This document shows positions 28,320 to 36,705 of a stretch of DNA of 64,000 nucleotides, one piece after another. The stretch's first letter is position 1; each line of letters opens with the position of its first letter. The notes beneath the pieces were generated by a model. The model saw only the letters and a program-made list of their open reading frames with translations, was not told the origin of the DNA and made no database searches. The DNA is from Bog-756 sp963737625. GTDB lineage: Bacteria; Actinomycetota; Acidimicrobiia; Acidimicrobiales; RAAP-2. The stretch covers positions 2,046,001 through 2,110,000 of the forward strand of contig CAVTTK010000002.1 in the NCBI GenBank assembly GCA_963737625.1, in the 5' to 3' direction. The position numbers and the translations under genes were made by a program.

Positions 28320-28553
28320 CTAATAGGGGCTTGGCGGAAGTTCGGTAGATGCCGCACATACAGATGATCGAAATGACAGCGACTCACCACGACGAGGTCC
28401 AGTCATTGGTGCCCGGGACCTTCGCGAAGCATCGGGAACCAGGATCTGTCGGAGTCCAAATGGTTCGCCGAATGTCTTGCCTCCCTTTGCGAAGGCCGGA
28501 TGCAACTCCACAATCTCGACGCTCCGCGAGCCGAAGCGATGTTGCAGGTCCAT
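28320..28553 (-). CDS. Possible small protein, unrecognised
   Basis: A 77-codon frame beginning MDLQHRFGSRSVEIVELHPA then FAKGGKTFGEPFGLRQILVP, which reads like real protein; the C-terminal third looks random. It could be a genuine small gene with a late frameshift, or chance. No SD seen. Confidence 0.3.
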   Translation of the reverse strand: MDLQHRFGSRSVEIVELHPAFAKGGKTFGEPFGLRQILVPDASRRSRAPMTGPRRGESLSFRSSVCAASTELPPSPY

Positions 28554-28577
28554 CAATCACACGAAGGGAACTACACA

Positions 28578-28766
28578 ATGGGACGTAAGGTTGCTGACTG
28601 TCGAGACTTTCCTAGCGACAGCGGGTGCACGCTGACCATCTCGGGTGCGGAAGACGAAGTGGTCATCGCGGCCACCCAGCACGCAGTGTCAGCCCACGGG
28701 CACGAAGATACCGACGAGGTGCGTACATGGCTCCGGCAGAACCTGAAGGACGAAGTTCCGGCATAG
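28578..28766 (+). CDS. DUF1059-family small protein
   Basis: 62 residues from the ATG at 28578: MGRKVADCRDFPSDSGCTLT, then a SGAEDEVVIAATQHAVSAHG helix and a final DEVRTWLRQNLKDE helix. The paired Cys at residues 8 and 17 and the acidic -DEV-...-AHG- helix match the short DUF1059 family. Function is unknown, possibly a small metal- or redox-responsive protein. It lies just before the IS110 element, which may mark the IS boundary. Confidence 0.75.
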   Translation: MGRKVADCRDFPSDSGCTLTISGAEDEVVIAATQHAVSAHGHEDTDEVRTWLRQNLKDEVPA

Positions 28767-29151
28767 GTTGAGTAGGCCGCACGTGAGTGCTCCTGGATTG
28801 CTTCGAGGACTCTAAGTCCCCTGCCGGGAGGACTACCAGGTCAGCAAGGTAGAGCCCAGATTCGGGCTCGCCGGGGTGAGCGAAGATGATGCGGAGCGAT
28901 CGGCCTTGTGCTGTGCAGAATGCGCCCCTGGCGACCATCAAGACCGTTCGGCACAATGGTTGAGCTCGTTCCGGTTCGACACCGATAGCTCTGTAGTGCC
29001 GGTGAGCCTGTAGGTCAGCATGGTGGTGGAGGGCTTCCACGGGAACCGTGGACTGTTGCCTTTGAGCACGAGCGTCAGACTTCTGAATTTTCCTGCCCTC
29101 CCCGGGACGAGCACCTAACCCAAGGTCCTCATGTCGAGGAAGGAGCGAGCG
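28767..29151 (+). ncRNA. Putative IS110 left-end non-coding region (bridge-RNA candidate)
   Basis: 385 bp without a gene directly 5' of the IS110-type transposase. Known IS110 elements encode a bridge (seek) RNA in such a flank that guides recombination. Here a stem-loop TCCACG (29036-29041), GGAAC, CGTGGA (29047-29052) is visible. Guide loops and exact IS ends could not be assigned, so this is family-based inference. Confidence 0.4.
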
Positions 29152-30397
29152 ATGGATGTGGTGCATCCCCGGTGTGCCGGGGTCGATATATCGAAACGTG
29201 ACGCCAAGGTCTGCGTCCGGATCGCCGGTTCGGGCCGGGCCAAGGCGAAATCGGTGGTCACGACCTGGGGCGCGGTGACGAAGCAGATCCTCGCTCTGCG
29301 CGATCACCTGGTTGCCGAGCAGGTGACCTTGGTGGTCATGGAGGCCACCAGCGACTACTGGAAGCCCTTCTACTACCTCTTGGAGGACGGCCCGTTCGAG
29401 GTGATGCTGGTGAACGCCCGTCACGTGAAGAACCTGCCGGGGCGGAAGACCGATGTCTCCGATGCGGCATGGTTGGCCCAACTGGGGGCCCATGGGCTGG
29501 TCCGGGGCTCGTTCGTCCCACCCGAGCCGATCCGCCAGCTCCGGGACCTGACCCGGACGCGGACCACCTTGGTGCGGGCCCGGGCCATGGAGATCCAGCG
29601 GCTGGAGAAGCTGCTGGAGGACGCCGGCATCAAGTTGTCGTCGGTGGCCACCGACATCACCGGGGTCTCGGGCCGGGCCATGCTGGCCTCTCTGATCGAC
29701 GGACAGCGTGACCCGGTGGCCCTGGCCGAGCTGGCCAAACGCCGGCTCCGGTCCAAGATCCCTGAGCTCACCGAGGCCCTGACCGGCCGGTTCAGCGAAC
29801 ACCACGGATTCTTGGCCCAACTCCACTTCGACCTGATCGACAACCACACTCGGGCCATCGACGAACTGACCGGACGGATCGAGGTGGTGGTGGAGCCCTT
29901 TCGTCACGTGAGGGACCTCCTCGTCACCATCCCCGGGGTCTCCACCCTGGTGGCCGACGTGATCATCGCCGAGACCGGAGGCGACATGAGCCGGTTCCCG
30001 ACCGCCGGGCACCTGGCCTCGTGGGCCGGGACGTGCCCGGGCTCCAACGAGTCCGCCGGGCGGATCAAGTCCACGGAGACCAGGCCGGGCAATCCCTACC
30101 TGAAGGGAGCCCTCGGGCATCGCCGCCATGTCGGCCTCTCGGAGCAAGGACACCTATCTGGCCGCCAAGTTCCGGCGAATCGCCTCCCGGCGGGGCCCGA
30201 TCAAGGCACTGGTTGCTCTGGAGCACGCCATGCTCGTGGCCATCTGGCACATGATCACCACCGACACCCCCTACGGCGATCCCGGCGGCGACTACTTCAC
30301 TCGTCTCAACCCTGAAAAGGCAAAGAACCGGGCTCTCGACCAGCTTCGCAAGATGGGCTATTCCGTGACGCTCGAGCCCTTGGCCGTTGCGGGGTAA
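29152..30397 (+). pseudogene. IS110-family transposase, single frameshift
   Basis: The ATG at 29152 is preceded by AGGAAGGAG. The N-terminal DEDD RuvC-like domain shows CAGVDISKRDAKVCV (Asp), TLVVMEATSDYWKPFYYLL (Glu) and PGRKTDVSDAAWLAQLGAHG (two Asp). The C-terminal Tnp domain shows LVTIPGVSTLVADVIIAETG, FPTAGHLASWAGTCPGSNES (catalytic Ser region) and GNPYLKGAL. At a GGG run (30115-30117) one extra base shifts the frame; the correct ending continues IAAMSASRSKDTYLAAKFRR to a TAA at 30397. Such transposases are serine/DEDD recombinases guided by a bridge RNA. The frameshift would inactivate it unless it is a sequencing error. Confidence 0.88.
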
Positions 30398-30790
30398 GAA
30401 ATCTTCGTCAGAGGATACGCTTCTCCTGAGGTCCGGATCCTGGTCTCGCACGAGACAAGATCGACCGGCCAGGGCTCCAGGCGCCAACGGTTGAGGGCCG
30501 CCGGACTCACCAGCTCAGTGCAAGATCAGCCCTGATGCGGCTGAGGTTGGAAGTTCGAATTCTGCTGCCTCCACGATCCGTTTCCGTCAGGTCCTGGCGC
30601 TCCCACTTGTGAGGATTGCGCCGGCAAGTACCCCACGAGCGCGACTCGCCGTCTCCCATTGCGGGCAAACCCAACTTCTTCGCGTTCTGGAACCGATCGG
30701 CGACATCGACGAATCGTATCGGGCCAGCCGACCACATAGCCCAATCCGAGCCGCACCGGCTCACAGTCCTCGGAACATCTGAAGACAGGT
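30398..30790. other. Intergenic with tRNA-3'-like repeat motif
   Basis: No supported gene. At 30534-30566 it carries GCGGCTGAGGTTGGAAGTTC then GAATTCTG, the same motif seen at 2206, 33731 and 44150. Confidence 0.5.
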
Positions 30791-30805
30791 GAGAGCTATT
30801 GTCTC

Positions 30806-31110
30806 TCTCCCGATGAGCCCTCCGACACGTTCGAAGTGAATTTTCGAAGGCAACTCGCAGACGCGCCGACCGAGACCATTCAGTTGGCAGCAGACGTTAT
30901 CTTTGTTCACTTCTTCTTGGTCGCCAAGGACGTATTCGCCTCAACCAAACATCACCCGGTCGCGGAAGTCATTTCGTGGGCAACGGAACCCATACGAATA
31001 CCCGACCAACTTGAACAAGGGAGTCGCGGACGGGGCTCGACGAGTCGAGTTCGCCTCCTTAGGCTACATCGACTGGTTCACCACCGCCGTCTCCACAGTG
31101 AGAACACCGA
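30806..31110 (+). pseudogene. Remnant of McrB-type restriction ATPase N-terminal region
   Basis: SPDEPSDTFEVNFRRQLADA, PTETIQLAADVIFVHFFLV and HPVAEVISWATEPIRIPDQL are followed, after a one-base slip near 31011, by NKGVADGARRVEFASLGYID. The order (a helix ending QLA, then ETIQLAADVIFVHF, then a long loop and WATEPIRIPDQL) resembles the N-terminal domain of AAA McrB-like restriction proteins. Downstream AAA motifs are absent, so only a fragment remains, possibly of a lost restriction locus. Family assignment is from memory of similar proteins. Confidence 0.45.
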
Positions 31111-31448
31111 CGACACCTGCGACGTGACGCCGGCAGACTTCGAGGCCGTCTGCTACCGCTTCGACGCCGTCTACTACCGTAAACAGCACCCAACCTCGAG
31201 GCGGTTACCCAATAGCCGGAACCGTCATAGAACCCGGGGCGATTCATCCCGCTTGGAGTGGGAGATCAGCCTGAGCCGATCCTGAAACTTTCTTTACTTG
31301 ACCCCTACCGCCACGCTGTGGGCTTCTTAAAAGCGGGCCTTTTTGCTTACCTGCTCAAGGTTTGCTTCGAGTCTTAGAAATCTGGTGGGTCCCGCAGATT
31401 AGCATTGCCTACTATCTCGCTCTACGATCCTCAGACCAGGAGGGTCCA
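31111..31448. other. Intergenic upstream of ABC exporter
   Basis: Holds no gene. A weak AAAAG-CGGGC-CTTTT stem with a short T-run is at about 31330-31345, possibly a terminator for the upstream remnant. Confidence 0.35.
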
Positions 31449-33242
31449 TTGCACCGGACGGAACCAGTGAACAAACCTTTCTCCAGGGCACGGCCGTCCA
31501 AACCCAGGAACGCACCGACCGACTCCCTGCGCGCGCTAATACGGACGCTAGGCCTGGGCGATCTCCGTCTGAAGATCGTAGGCTTCACGCTCCTCTCCCT
31601 CGTCAGCGGTCTGAGCCAAGCGCTCGTCTTGGTGCTCATCTCGGAGGTCGCAGTAGACGGGGTTGAGGGCAAACACTCGATCCATGCCCTCGGTCACTCC
31701 TTTACACCGACGGACGCGATCATCGTCTCATTTGTGGCATTGGCGGTTTTCTCCTCCACCAGCATTATCGGCACCGTGCTCGCCACGTCGGTCTCAGAAC
31801 AGGTATTAACAGAGACCCGAATACGCGTCGTCAAAGGTTTCTTTCGGTCAAACTGGTCCCTCCAATCCACCGAGCGCCTCGGGCATATCCAACAGCTCCT
31901 GACGATGAACAGTGTGTCCACTGCCAATGCAGTGGGGAATCTGTCGCGCGGCGTTCAAGCGCTCCTGATGGTGTTCGGACTCTTGGGAGCGGCCCTGGTG
32001 GTCGACCCCGCTGCGGCGATCGGCGTCATCGTTATCGGCATTGTTCTGTCGCAGATGCTCAGGCCGCTCAACGGGCGCAGCAAGCGGGTAAGTAAGGAGC
32101 TCTCCGAGGTCACGAGAGCCATGGCGACGGACGTGACCGAGTTCACCCGCCTGAGCCGGGACTTCCGATTGTTTGGCGTCGAGACCCGGGTCCTTCAAAG
32201 ACTCGACAGATTGACCCACGAAGCCGGCAACGTATACCGCAGGGCTCAGATCCTCTTTAATGTCGCGCCCGTCTTATACCAGTCATTCGCACTTGGATTC
32301 GTCATCATTGCTATCGCCTTCCTGACCGGTGGCGGGCACGCGAGGTTCGCCCAACTCGGAGCCATCCTCCTCCTCGTGCTGCGATCCGTCGGCTACGGCG
32401 CGGCCGTCCAGAGTTCGATCCAGGGCGTCCGCAGCGCGCAGGGAATGCTGGATGACGTCATGAGCGACCTCGATCGCTTCGAGAAGGCCCGAATGAGTTC
32501 CGGAGATCGCGTACCCGAGGCCTTCGGGGTGGACTTCGATGCCGTGGAGTATTCCTACGACGGGGTGACGCTCGCCCTCTCCGGCATCACCATGCACATC
32601 CCGGAGGGGAAGATCATCGGTGTACTCGGACCCTCCGGCAGTGGAAAGTCAACGATCAGCCAGCTCCTATTGGGCCTACGCGAGCCCACGAGCGGTCGGG
32701 CCACGATTGGCGGCGAGGACGCCGGGAAAATCTACAAGAGCGATGTGCACGCCACAGTGGCGCTCGTGCCCCAAGAACCGGTGCTCCTACAGGGCTCGAT
32801 AGTCGACAACATCAAGTTCTTTCGGGACTTCGAGGAGCAGGAAGTCATCGAGGCCGCGATGTCGGCACACCTCCACGAGGACATCACCCGGATGCCCGCC
32901 GGTTACCAGACCCTCGTGGGTGAGGGTGGCGGGGCCCTTTCTGGCGGCCAGAAGCAGCGCCTCGCAATCGCACGTGCGCTGATCGGCTCTCCGAAGCTCA
33001 TTGTCTTGGATGAGCCGACCAGCGCGGTGGACGGGCGCACCGAGACCCTTATCCGCCGAACCCTGTCCGAGCTCAGGGGACACGTCACCGTGGTGATCAT
33101 CTCCCATCGTGTCGAAACGACGAGCCAGTGTGATCTGCTCCTCGTACTAGCCAACGGGAAGATCGCTGATTACGGCGAGCGTGACACCATCCTGGCCGGA
33201 TCGGCCTACCGGGACATCGTGCTAAGAACCTCAGCAAAATAG
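31449..33242 (+). CDS. ABC exporter, fused membrane and ATPase domains
   Basis: 597 residues from a TTG at 31449, chosen because AGGAGGG lies 4 bp upstream; the frame is open further 5'. Residues ~40-330 are a six-helix exporter membrane domain (LKIVGFTLLSLVSGLSQALV near its start). The C-terminal ATPase has Walker A GPSGSGKST (~393-401), Q-loop VPQEP, signature LSGGQKQR (~497-504), Walker B LIVLDEPTSAVD and the H-loop ISHR. It is an ABCB/MsbA-type homodimeric exporter of lipids, peptides or drugs. No partner gene or peptide substrate is adjacent. Confidence 0.9.
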   Translation: MHRTEPVNKPFSRARPSKPRNAPTDSLRALIRTLGLGDLRLKIVGFTLLSLVSGLSQALVLVLISEVAVDGVEGKHSIHALGHSFTPTDAIIVSFVALAVFSSTSIIGTVLATSVSEQVLTETRIRVVKGFFRSNWSLQSTERLGHIQQLLTMNSVSTANAVGNLSRGVQALLMVFGLLGAALVVDPAAAIGVIVIGIVLSQMLRPLNGRSKRVSKELSEVTRAMATDVTEFTRLSRDFRLFGVETRVLQRLDRLTHEAGNVYRRAQILFNVAPVLYQSFALGFVIIAIAFLTGGGHARFAQLGAILLLVLRSVGYGAAVQSSIQGVRSAQGMLDDVMSDLDRFEKARMSSGDRVPEAFGVDFDAVEYSYDGVTLALSGITMHIPEGKIIGVLGPSGSGKSTISQLLLGLREPTSGRATIGGEDAGKIYKSDVHATVALVPQEPVLLQGSIVDNIKFFRDFEEQEVIEAAMSAHLHEDITRMPAGYQTLVGEGGGALSGGQKQRLAIARALIGSPKLIVLDEPTSAVDGRTETLIRRTLSELRGHVTVVIISHRVETTSQCDLLLVLANGKIADYGERDTILAGSAYRDIVLRTSAK

Positions 33243-33515
33243 GTGACGGAGCCGCTGGAGAGATAGACGCATTTGTTGAACCGAATCCAGGTCGGCTCGG
33301 TGCCCGTCGCAGGATTCGACCGTATTCCACTTGCCAGTACCGTCCTTGAGCCGACCACGTCACTCGGTCGGGTAGGGGCAGTGCTGGGCGTGGCCGGTAC
33401 CGTCGCCGGCCTGGATCACCCTGAAGCACTGGTGGGACAAGGGACAGATGGAGCAAGAGCCATGAGGACTGGAGATGTCGTGTTCTGAGCTTCTCCCACT
33501 TGCCTGCCAGGTCAT
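33231..33515 (-). pseudogene. Possible small Cys-rich protein with internal TGA
   Basis: From an ATG at 33515 a 51-codon frame reads MTWQASGRSSEHDISSPHGS, CSICPLSHQCFRVIQAGDGT and GHAQHCPYPTE, then TGA at 33362-33360. The same frame continues RGRLKDGTGKWNTVESCDGH and RADLDSVQQM to a second TGA at 33233-33231, overlapping the ABC gene's end. Its continuity across the stop suggests a broken small zinc-type protein (Trp TGG to TGA). No homolog is known to me. Confidence 0.35.
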
Positions 33516-33614
33516 GAATGGCCTGTTCGTTGGGTGTTACGAAGGTGCCCGTTACCAAGGCTGCGCCTACCGAGAACGAATGCAGACGACAAAGTCCTAC
33601 TTGCCGGGGCTGAC

Positions 33615-33743
33615 ACTCCCCCGCTATTGGGCGCTGTTCGCTGTCCGCTTGACTAGCACGCTGAACCAGCCCAGCCTCAGCCGCACGGCTGAGGTTCGCC
33701 AGCGAGGTGGCGCCAGCCCTAATGCGGCTGAGGTCGGGGTTTG
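33615..33743 (+). repeat. R1 dispersed repeat, copy d
   Basis: Full head (CTCCCCCGCTATTGGGCGCT) and a perfect stem: CCTCAGCCG (33675-33683), loop CA, CGGCTGAGG (33686-33694). A second GCGGCTGAGGTCGGGGTTTG follows and leads directly into the R3 element. Confidence 0.75.
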
Positions 33744-33860
33744 AATCCTGTCGGTGACACGCTCCGGCTCTCTATTAGGAGAGAGGGAGAGCCGGCCCCC
33801 GGGAGCCCAAAATCCGCCGGGAGCGCGGGACCATGGACAGAGGAAACAGACCGAGGCCCG
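33744..33860 (+). repeat. R3 purine-rich element, copy A
   Basis: Runs AATCCTGTCGGTGACAC, then a 9-bp stem CCGGCTCTC (33764-33772)/GAGAGCCGG (33787-33795), then a GGGAGCCCAAAATCCGCCGG stretch. It aligns with 44244-44345 over about 90 bp. Confidence 0.6.
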
Positions 33861-33972
33861 AAGCAAGCAGGGCACAAAGGCCACCAGGCCGGCCGGCCCA
33901 GAGCCGAACTGAGGGCCCATGCGAGCGGAGACGGCAGCGGCGGGACGGGGGCTTTGGAATCGTGGTGTGGTC

Positions 33973-34003
33973 AATTGGCACATGCGGGCGTGTGGATAAC
34001 CGC
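33973..34003 (+). repeat. GGCACATG-CGGGCGTGTGGA tail motif
   Basis: TTGGCACATGCGGGCGTGTG then GATAACC. Related copies are at 34984, 49245 and 53010; it appears to be the 3' part of some R2 copies. Confidence 0.55.
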
Positions 34004-34077
34004 CTCGCGGTGCCCGAGGTCCCACACATGCGAAGCACCCTCGGCTGCAACCGGGGCTCGTCGGTTGGCAAATTGAT

Positions 34078-34135
34078 TCAGTCGCCATGCCTGGAGTCGG
34101 GCGGCGGAACCTTCCTCAACGGGCATGGCGACTGA
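34078..34135. repeat. 14-bp perfect inverted repeat
   Basis: TCAGTCGCCATGCC (34078-34091) and GGCATGGCGACTGA (34122-34135), 30 nt apart. Could be a terminator-like hairpin, protein-binding site or element end. Confidence 0.7.
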
Positions 34136-34157
34136 ACTTACCCAGATGAGCTTACGA

Positions 34158-34205
34158 GCAACCCCAATTGCATGCAACCGCAGTTGCATGCAATCTCAGT
34201 TGCTC
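34158..34205. promoter_or_regulatory. Three tandem 16-bp iteron-like sites
   Basis: GCAACCCCAATTGC, GCAACCGCAGTTGC and GCAATCTCAGTTGC occur at 34158, 34174 and 34190 with an exact 16-bp period. Each is a near-palindrome GCAAY-n4-GTTGC. A fourth isolated site GCAACTGAAGTTGC is at 34718-34731, so the sites flank the HTH gene at 34236-34583. Confidence 0.7.
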
Positions 34206-34235
34206 CTGGTAGTTACACCACCATCCACGGCTGCT

Positions 34236-34583
34236 TTAGATCCCCTCACGCGCCTCTTTGGCGTATCGAGACGCCATTTGCCGTGAGAAACCCCAAATTC
34301 GAGCCAGCTCGTTGATCGACATGCCATGTTCAAGGGCTGAGCGAAATGACGCGACACGTGATTCCCGTCGACATCTATCGAGCTCAAAGAGAGCCTCACT
34401 CAGGTCTTCGCGCTCCTCGGTGATGTTGATGTCCTTGAACACGGTGCGATATTCGTCGTCCGAACGGATCTCCAGAGACCTCCGAAGACTGTCCTCGCGA
34501 CGTTCGAGAACTCGCCGCAGATTCTGCATGGCCTCGATTAGATGCTCAGCGCTACGGATCGCTTCTTCGTCACTCGATGCCAT
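34236..34583 (-). CDS. Small helix-turn-helix DNA-binding protein
   Basis: 115 residues from the ATG at 34583; an ATG at 34604 is an alternative, neither with a clear SD. The N-terminal ~85 residues are a charged helical region (EHLIEAMQNLRRVLERREDS, SDDEYRTVFKDINITEEREDL), likely a dimerising coiled coil. The C-terminal HTH is ALEHGMSINELARIWGFSRQ then MASRYAKEAREG. It is flanked by GCAAY-n4-GTTGC sites, three tandem copies 33 bp beyond its 3' end and one upstream of its start, which it could bind. Family unknown; possibly a plasmid- or element-type regulator. Confidence 0.65.
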   Translation of the reverse strand: MASSDEEAIRSAEHLIEAMQNLRRVLERREDSLRRSLEIRSDDEYRTVFKDINITEEREDLSEALFELDRCRRESRVASFRSALEHGMSINELARIWGFSRQMASRYAKEAREGI

Positions 34584-34717
34584 GCAGCAAAAGCTATCGG
34601 ACATCTGGAAATAGCGTCGAAATCCCCACTGAAGTGACCAGATGGACGTTCGACCCGCCGCTTGTTGGGACTCGAAGACTGCCTCTATCACCCGAGGTGC
34701 GCCGGGTCGGTCTGGAT

Positions 34718-34731
34718 GCAACTGAAGTTGC
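34718..34731. promoter_or_regulatory. Single GCAAC-n4-GTTGC site upstream of HTH gene
   Basis: GCAACTGAAGTTGC, about 135 bp 5' of the HTH gene start, matches the tandem sites at 34158-34203. Confidence 0.5.
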
Positions 34732-34903
34732 TCTAGGAATTAACGTCCGATTGGAACAGAGTGTGACCTGGGCGGCGGAACCCGCTCGACGGTGACGTCG
34801 AGAGCCGGACCGGGAGTTGGGTGGCGGGACCCAGCCCGGCGCGGCCAATTGGCGCTATCGCTGTTAGGGTCATCTTCTTGGCGGATCATCGCACGCTGAT
34901 CCA

Positions 34904-34940
34904 TGCTCCTGATCGCCGGCTGAGGGTCGCGTTATTGCCG
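34904..34940 (+). repeat. R2 dispersed repeat, copy 2
   Basis: TGCTCCTGATCGCCGGCTGA then GGGTCGCGTTATTGCC. A GGCACATGTGGGCGTGTGGA tail follows at 34984. The gap 34605-35122 has no gene. Confidence 0.6.
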
Positions 34941-35122
34941 TCAGGATTCGATCGGTGCTCGCGACTGGCTAACTGCCCATGAACGGCACATGTGGGCGTG
35001 TGGACGCCGACCCACGTCGCAGCCGAAGGACAAGTGGGCCAGCGCCCCGGTCGAAGCCAGACCCGTCGTCGCCCCGACGGCCGCAGTGCGGACGGAGAAT
35101 GCACTGCGGGCGTTTGATGGGG

Positions 35123-35359
35123 CTATGCCACGTTCTCTAGTTCCGCAGCGGCTGGCCTCGCGATGATGTAAGCGATCACTCCGATCACCGGCAGAAAGAC
35201 GATGAAGACGAACCACAGTGCCTTAGCGACGCCGTGATGGTCCCGGCGACGGAAGTTGTCGATGAAGCACCAAATAACGATGAAGATCCACAGGACCAAA
35301 CCCGCAAACATCAGCAGACTCCAAAAGACACTCAGCAGTGGAAAACTGTAGGCAAGCAA
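35123..35359 (-). CDS. PLDc_N-type small membrane protein
   Basis: 78 residues with a TTG start and two transmembrane segments (VFWSLLMFAGLVLWIFIVIW and ALWFVFIVFLPVIGVIAYII), separated by a basic loop (FRRRDHHGVAKA) and ending RPAAAELEN. The FLPVIGVIAYIIARP ending is the hallmark of the PLDc_N (phospholipase-D-nuclease N-terminal) small membrane family, often induced by envelope stress. It lies opposite the DUF1269-CMD-FUSC-channel cluster and may share its regulation. Confidence 0.8.
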   Translation of the reverse strand: MLAYSFPLLSVFWSLLMFAGLVLWIFIVIWCFIDNFRRRDHHGVAKALWFVFIVFLPVIGVIAYIIARPAAAELENVA

Positions 35360-35632
35360 CTCGATCCCTCCCAGTTCAGGTCCGCCGAATTCTCGACGGG
35401 CTCATCTGAAGAAGGTTGCCTGACCGCCGATTCATCGGGCAGGGCCAAAAGGCCCTATAACAGAGGTTCCGCCACGTCCGAGTTCTCCAGCGGCCGGTCG
35501 GTGGACGCCGTAGTCGGTAGGCAAATAGGGCCGGAAGTCCCTAGAAGGTCTTTCCTCAGTGGATGAAACTTCGACATGGGGGCAAGGTGAAGCATCGCCA
35601 CGATAGAGGGACCTCACAAGAGGAGAGATGGG

Positions 35633-36142
35633 ATGGCCAAGCCTGACGCAGTATTCGTTTACATCGGCACCTATTCGAGCGAAGTCTCCGCTCGCGCCGA
35701 CTACGAGATCGTGAAGGACCTCCACGCCGCAGGAGCCGTCGGCACCTACGACGCATCGGTGGTCACCAAGACACCGGACGGCAAGGTCCACGTCAACAAA
35801 GATGAGACATCGACCCGCCACGGTGCCTGGGGCGGAGCCGCAGTGGGCGCCGTTGTCAGCATTCTGTTCCCACCCTCGATCATCGTCGGCGCTGCTGTCG
35901 GGGCTGCCGTCGGAGGTGCCGGTGGCCACCTATGGAAAGGGATGTCCCGTGCTGACGTGAAAGAGTTCGGTGACATCATCGACGCCGGGCAGGCCGCTTT
36001 GGTTATTGTCGGTGAGAGCACCATCGAAGAAGCCATCGAGAAGGCCGGATTGAAGGCTGAGAAACATGCCGCCAAGGAACTCAACGTGAGTTCAAAGGAC
36101 CTCGATAAGGCCATTAAGGAAACGGCACAGTCGGTCAGTTGA
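35633..36142 (+). CDS. DUF1269-domain protein
   Basis: 169 residues from the ATG at 35633, after GAGGAGAG. YEIVKDLHAAGAVGTYDASV and KDETSTRHGAWGGAAVGAVV, with a Gly/Ala-rich hydrophobic stretch (~68-100, PSIIVGAAVGAAVGGAGGHL), then ADVKEFGDIIDAGQAALVIV and a Lys/Glu-rich C-terminus. This is the DUF1269 pattern: a small alpha/beta domain with a glycine-zipper-like membrane-interacting segment, seen in stress-induced proteins. First gene of a probable stress cluster on this strand. Confidence 0.82.
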   Translation: MAKPDAVFVYIGTYSSEVSARADYEIVKDLHAAGAVGTYDASVVTKTPDGKVHVNKDETSTRHGAWGGAAVGAVVSILFPPSIIVGAAVGAAVGGAGGHLWKGMSRADVKEFGDIIDAGQAALVIVGESTIEEAIEKAGLKAEKHAAKELNVSSKDLDKAIKETAQSVS

Positions 36143-36326
36143 TCCAGGTCGATACCGATGTGACGGATGTCGTTGCATCGGGAGCCGCAACAGGCGGCGG
36201 CAATAGGTGGATCACGTTGAGGAGTGGAGGCGCATATCTGTTGTCGCCAAGTCCCGTACCAAAGAGTGATCTGGCAATGCTTTTGACCAATCCAGTAATT
36301 CAGTATTCGAAACAAAGGATATGAAC

Positions 36327-36653
36327 ATGAGTGAAGACCGACCCCTACTCGCCACCGTCCTAGACATGACCGAGGCGTCGGTGAGCCGCACCAAACTGAG
36401 TGACCGGGAGCTCATGATGGTCCGCCTCGCTGCCTTAGCCGCTGTCAACGCCCCCCCGGCGTCATATCTGCTGAACATGGCAGCAGTCGCAGCCGCAGGC
36501 ACGGATCTGACACTGGAGGATGCTCAAAGCACCCTCATCGCGGTTGCGCCGGTCATCGGCACGCCCAGGACCGTGTCGGCGGCCGCAGCCATCGCCGAAG
36601 CACTCGGGCTGGCACTTGCCATCGACGATGCCATTGGGGAAGCTCAATCCTAA
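36327..36653 (+). CDS. AhpD/carboxymuconolactone-decarboxylase-like protein
   Basis: 108 residues; the ATG at 36327 fits the AAAGGA better than the one at 36321. TEASVSRTKLSDRELMMVRL, AALAAVNAPPASYLLNMAAV and GTDLTLEDAQSTLIAVAPVI form the helical CMD/AhpD-like fold, but the usual Cys-x-x-Cys of redox-active AhpD members is absent. A non-redox or structural role is therefore likely. Same strand, ~180 bp after DUF1269. Actinobacterial proteins of this exact type are common and uncharacterised. Confidence 0.75.
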   Translation: MSEDRPLLATVLDMTEASVSRTKLSDRELMMVRLAALAAVNAPPASYLLNMAAVAAAGTDLTLEDAQSTLIAVAPVIGTPRTVSAAAAIAEALGLALAIDDAIGEAQS

Positions 36654-36705
36654 ATCCCGAAGTCCAGACTGCGATGACACCAGGACCATCAACACACGGC
36701 GGCGA

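Noticed and set aside
28663..30153. Long minus-strand frame across the IS110 transposase
   Set aside because: His/Gly/Leu-rich shadow of a GC-rich coding strand; the plus strand has clear DEDD transposase motifs.
34158..34205. CRISPR-like short array
   Set aside because: Units are 16 bp with no unique spacers; they are abutting near-palindromes, so iterons/operators fit better.
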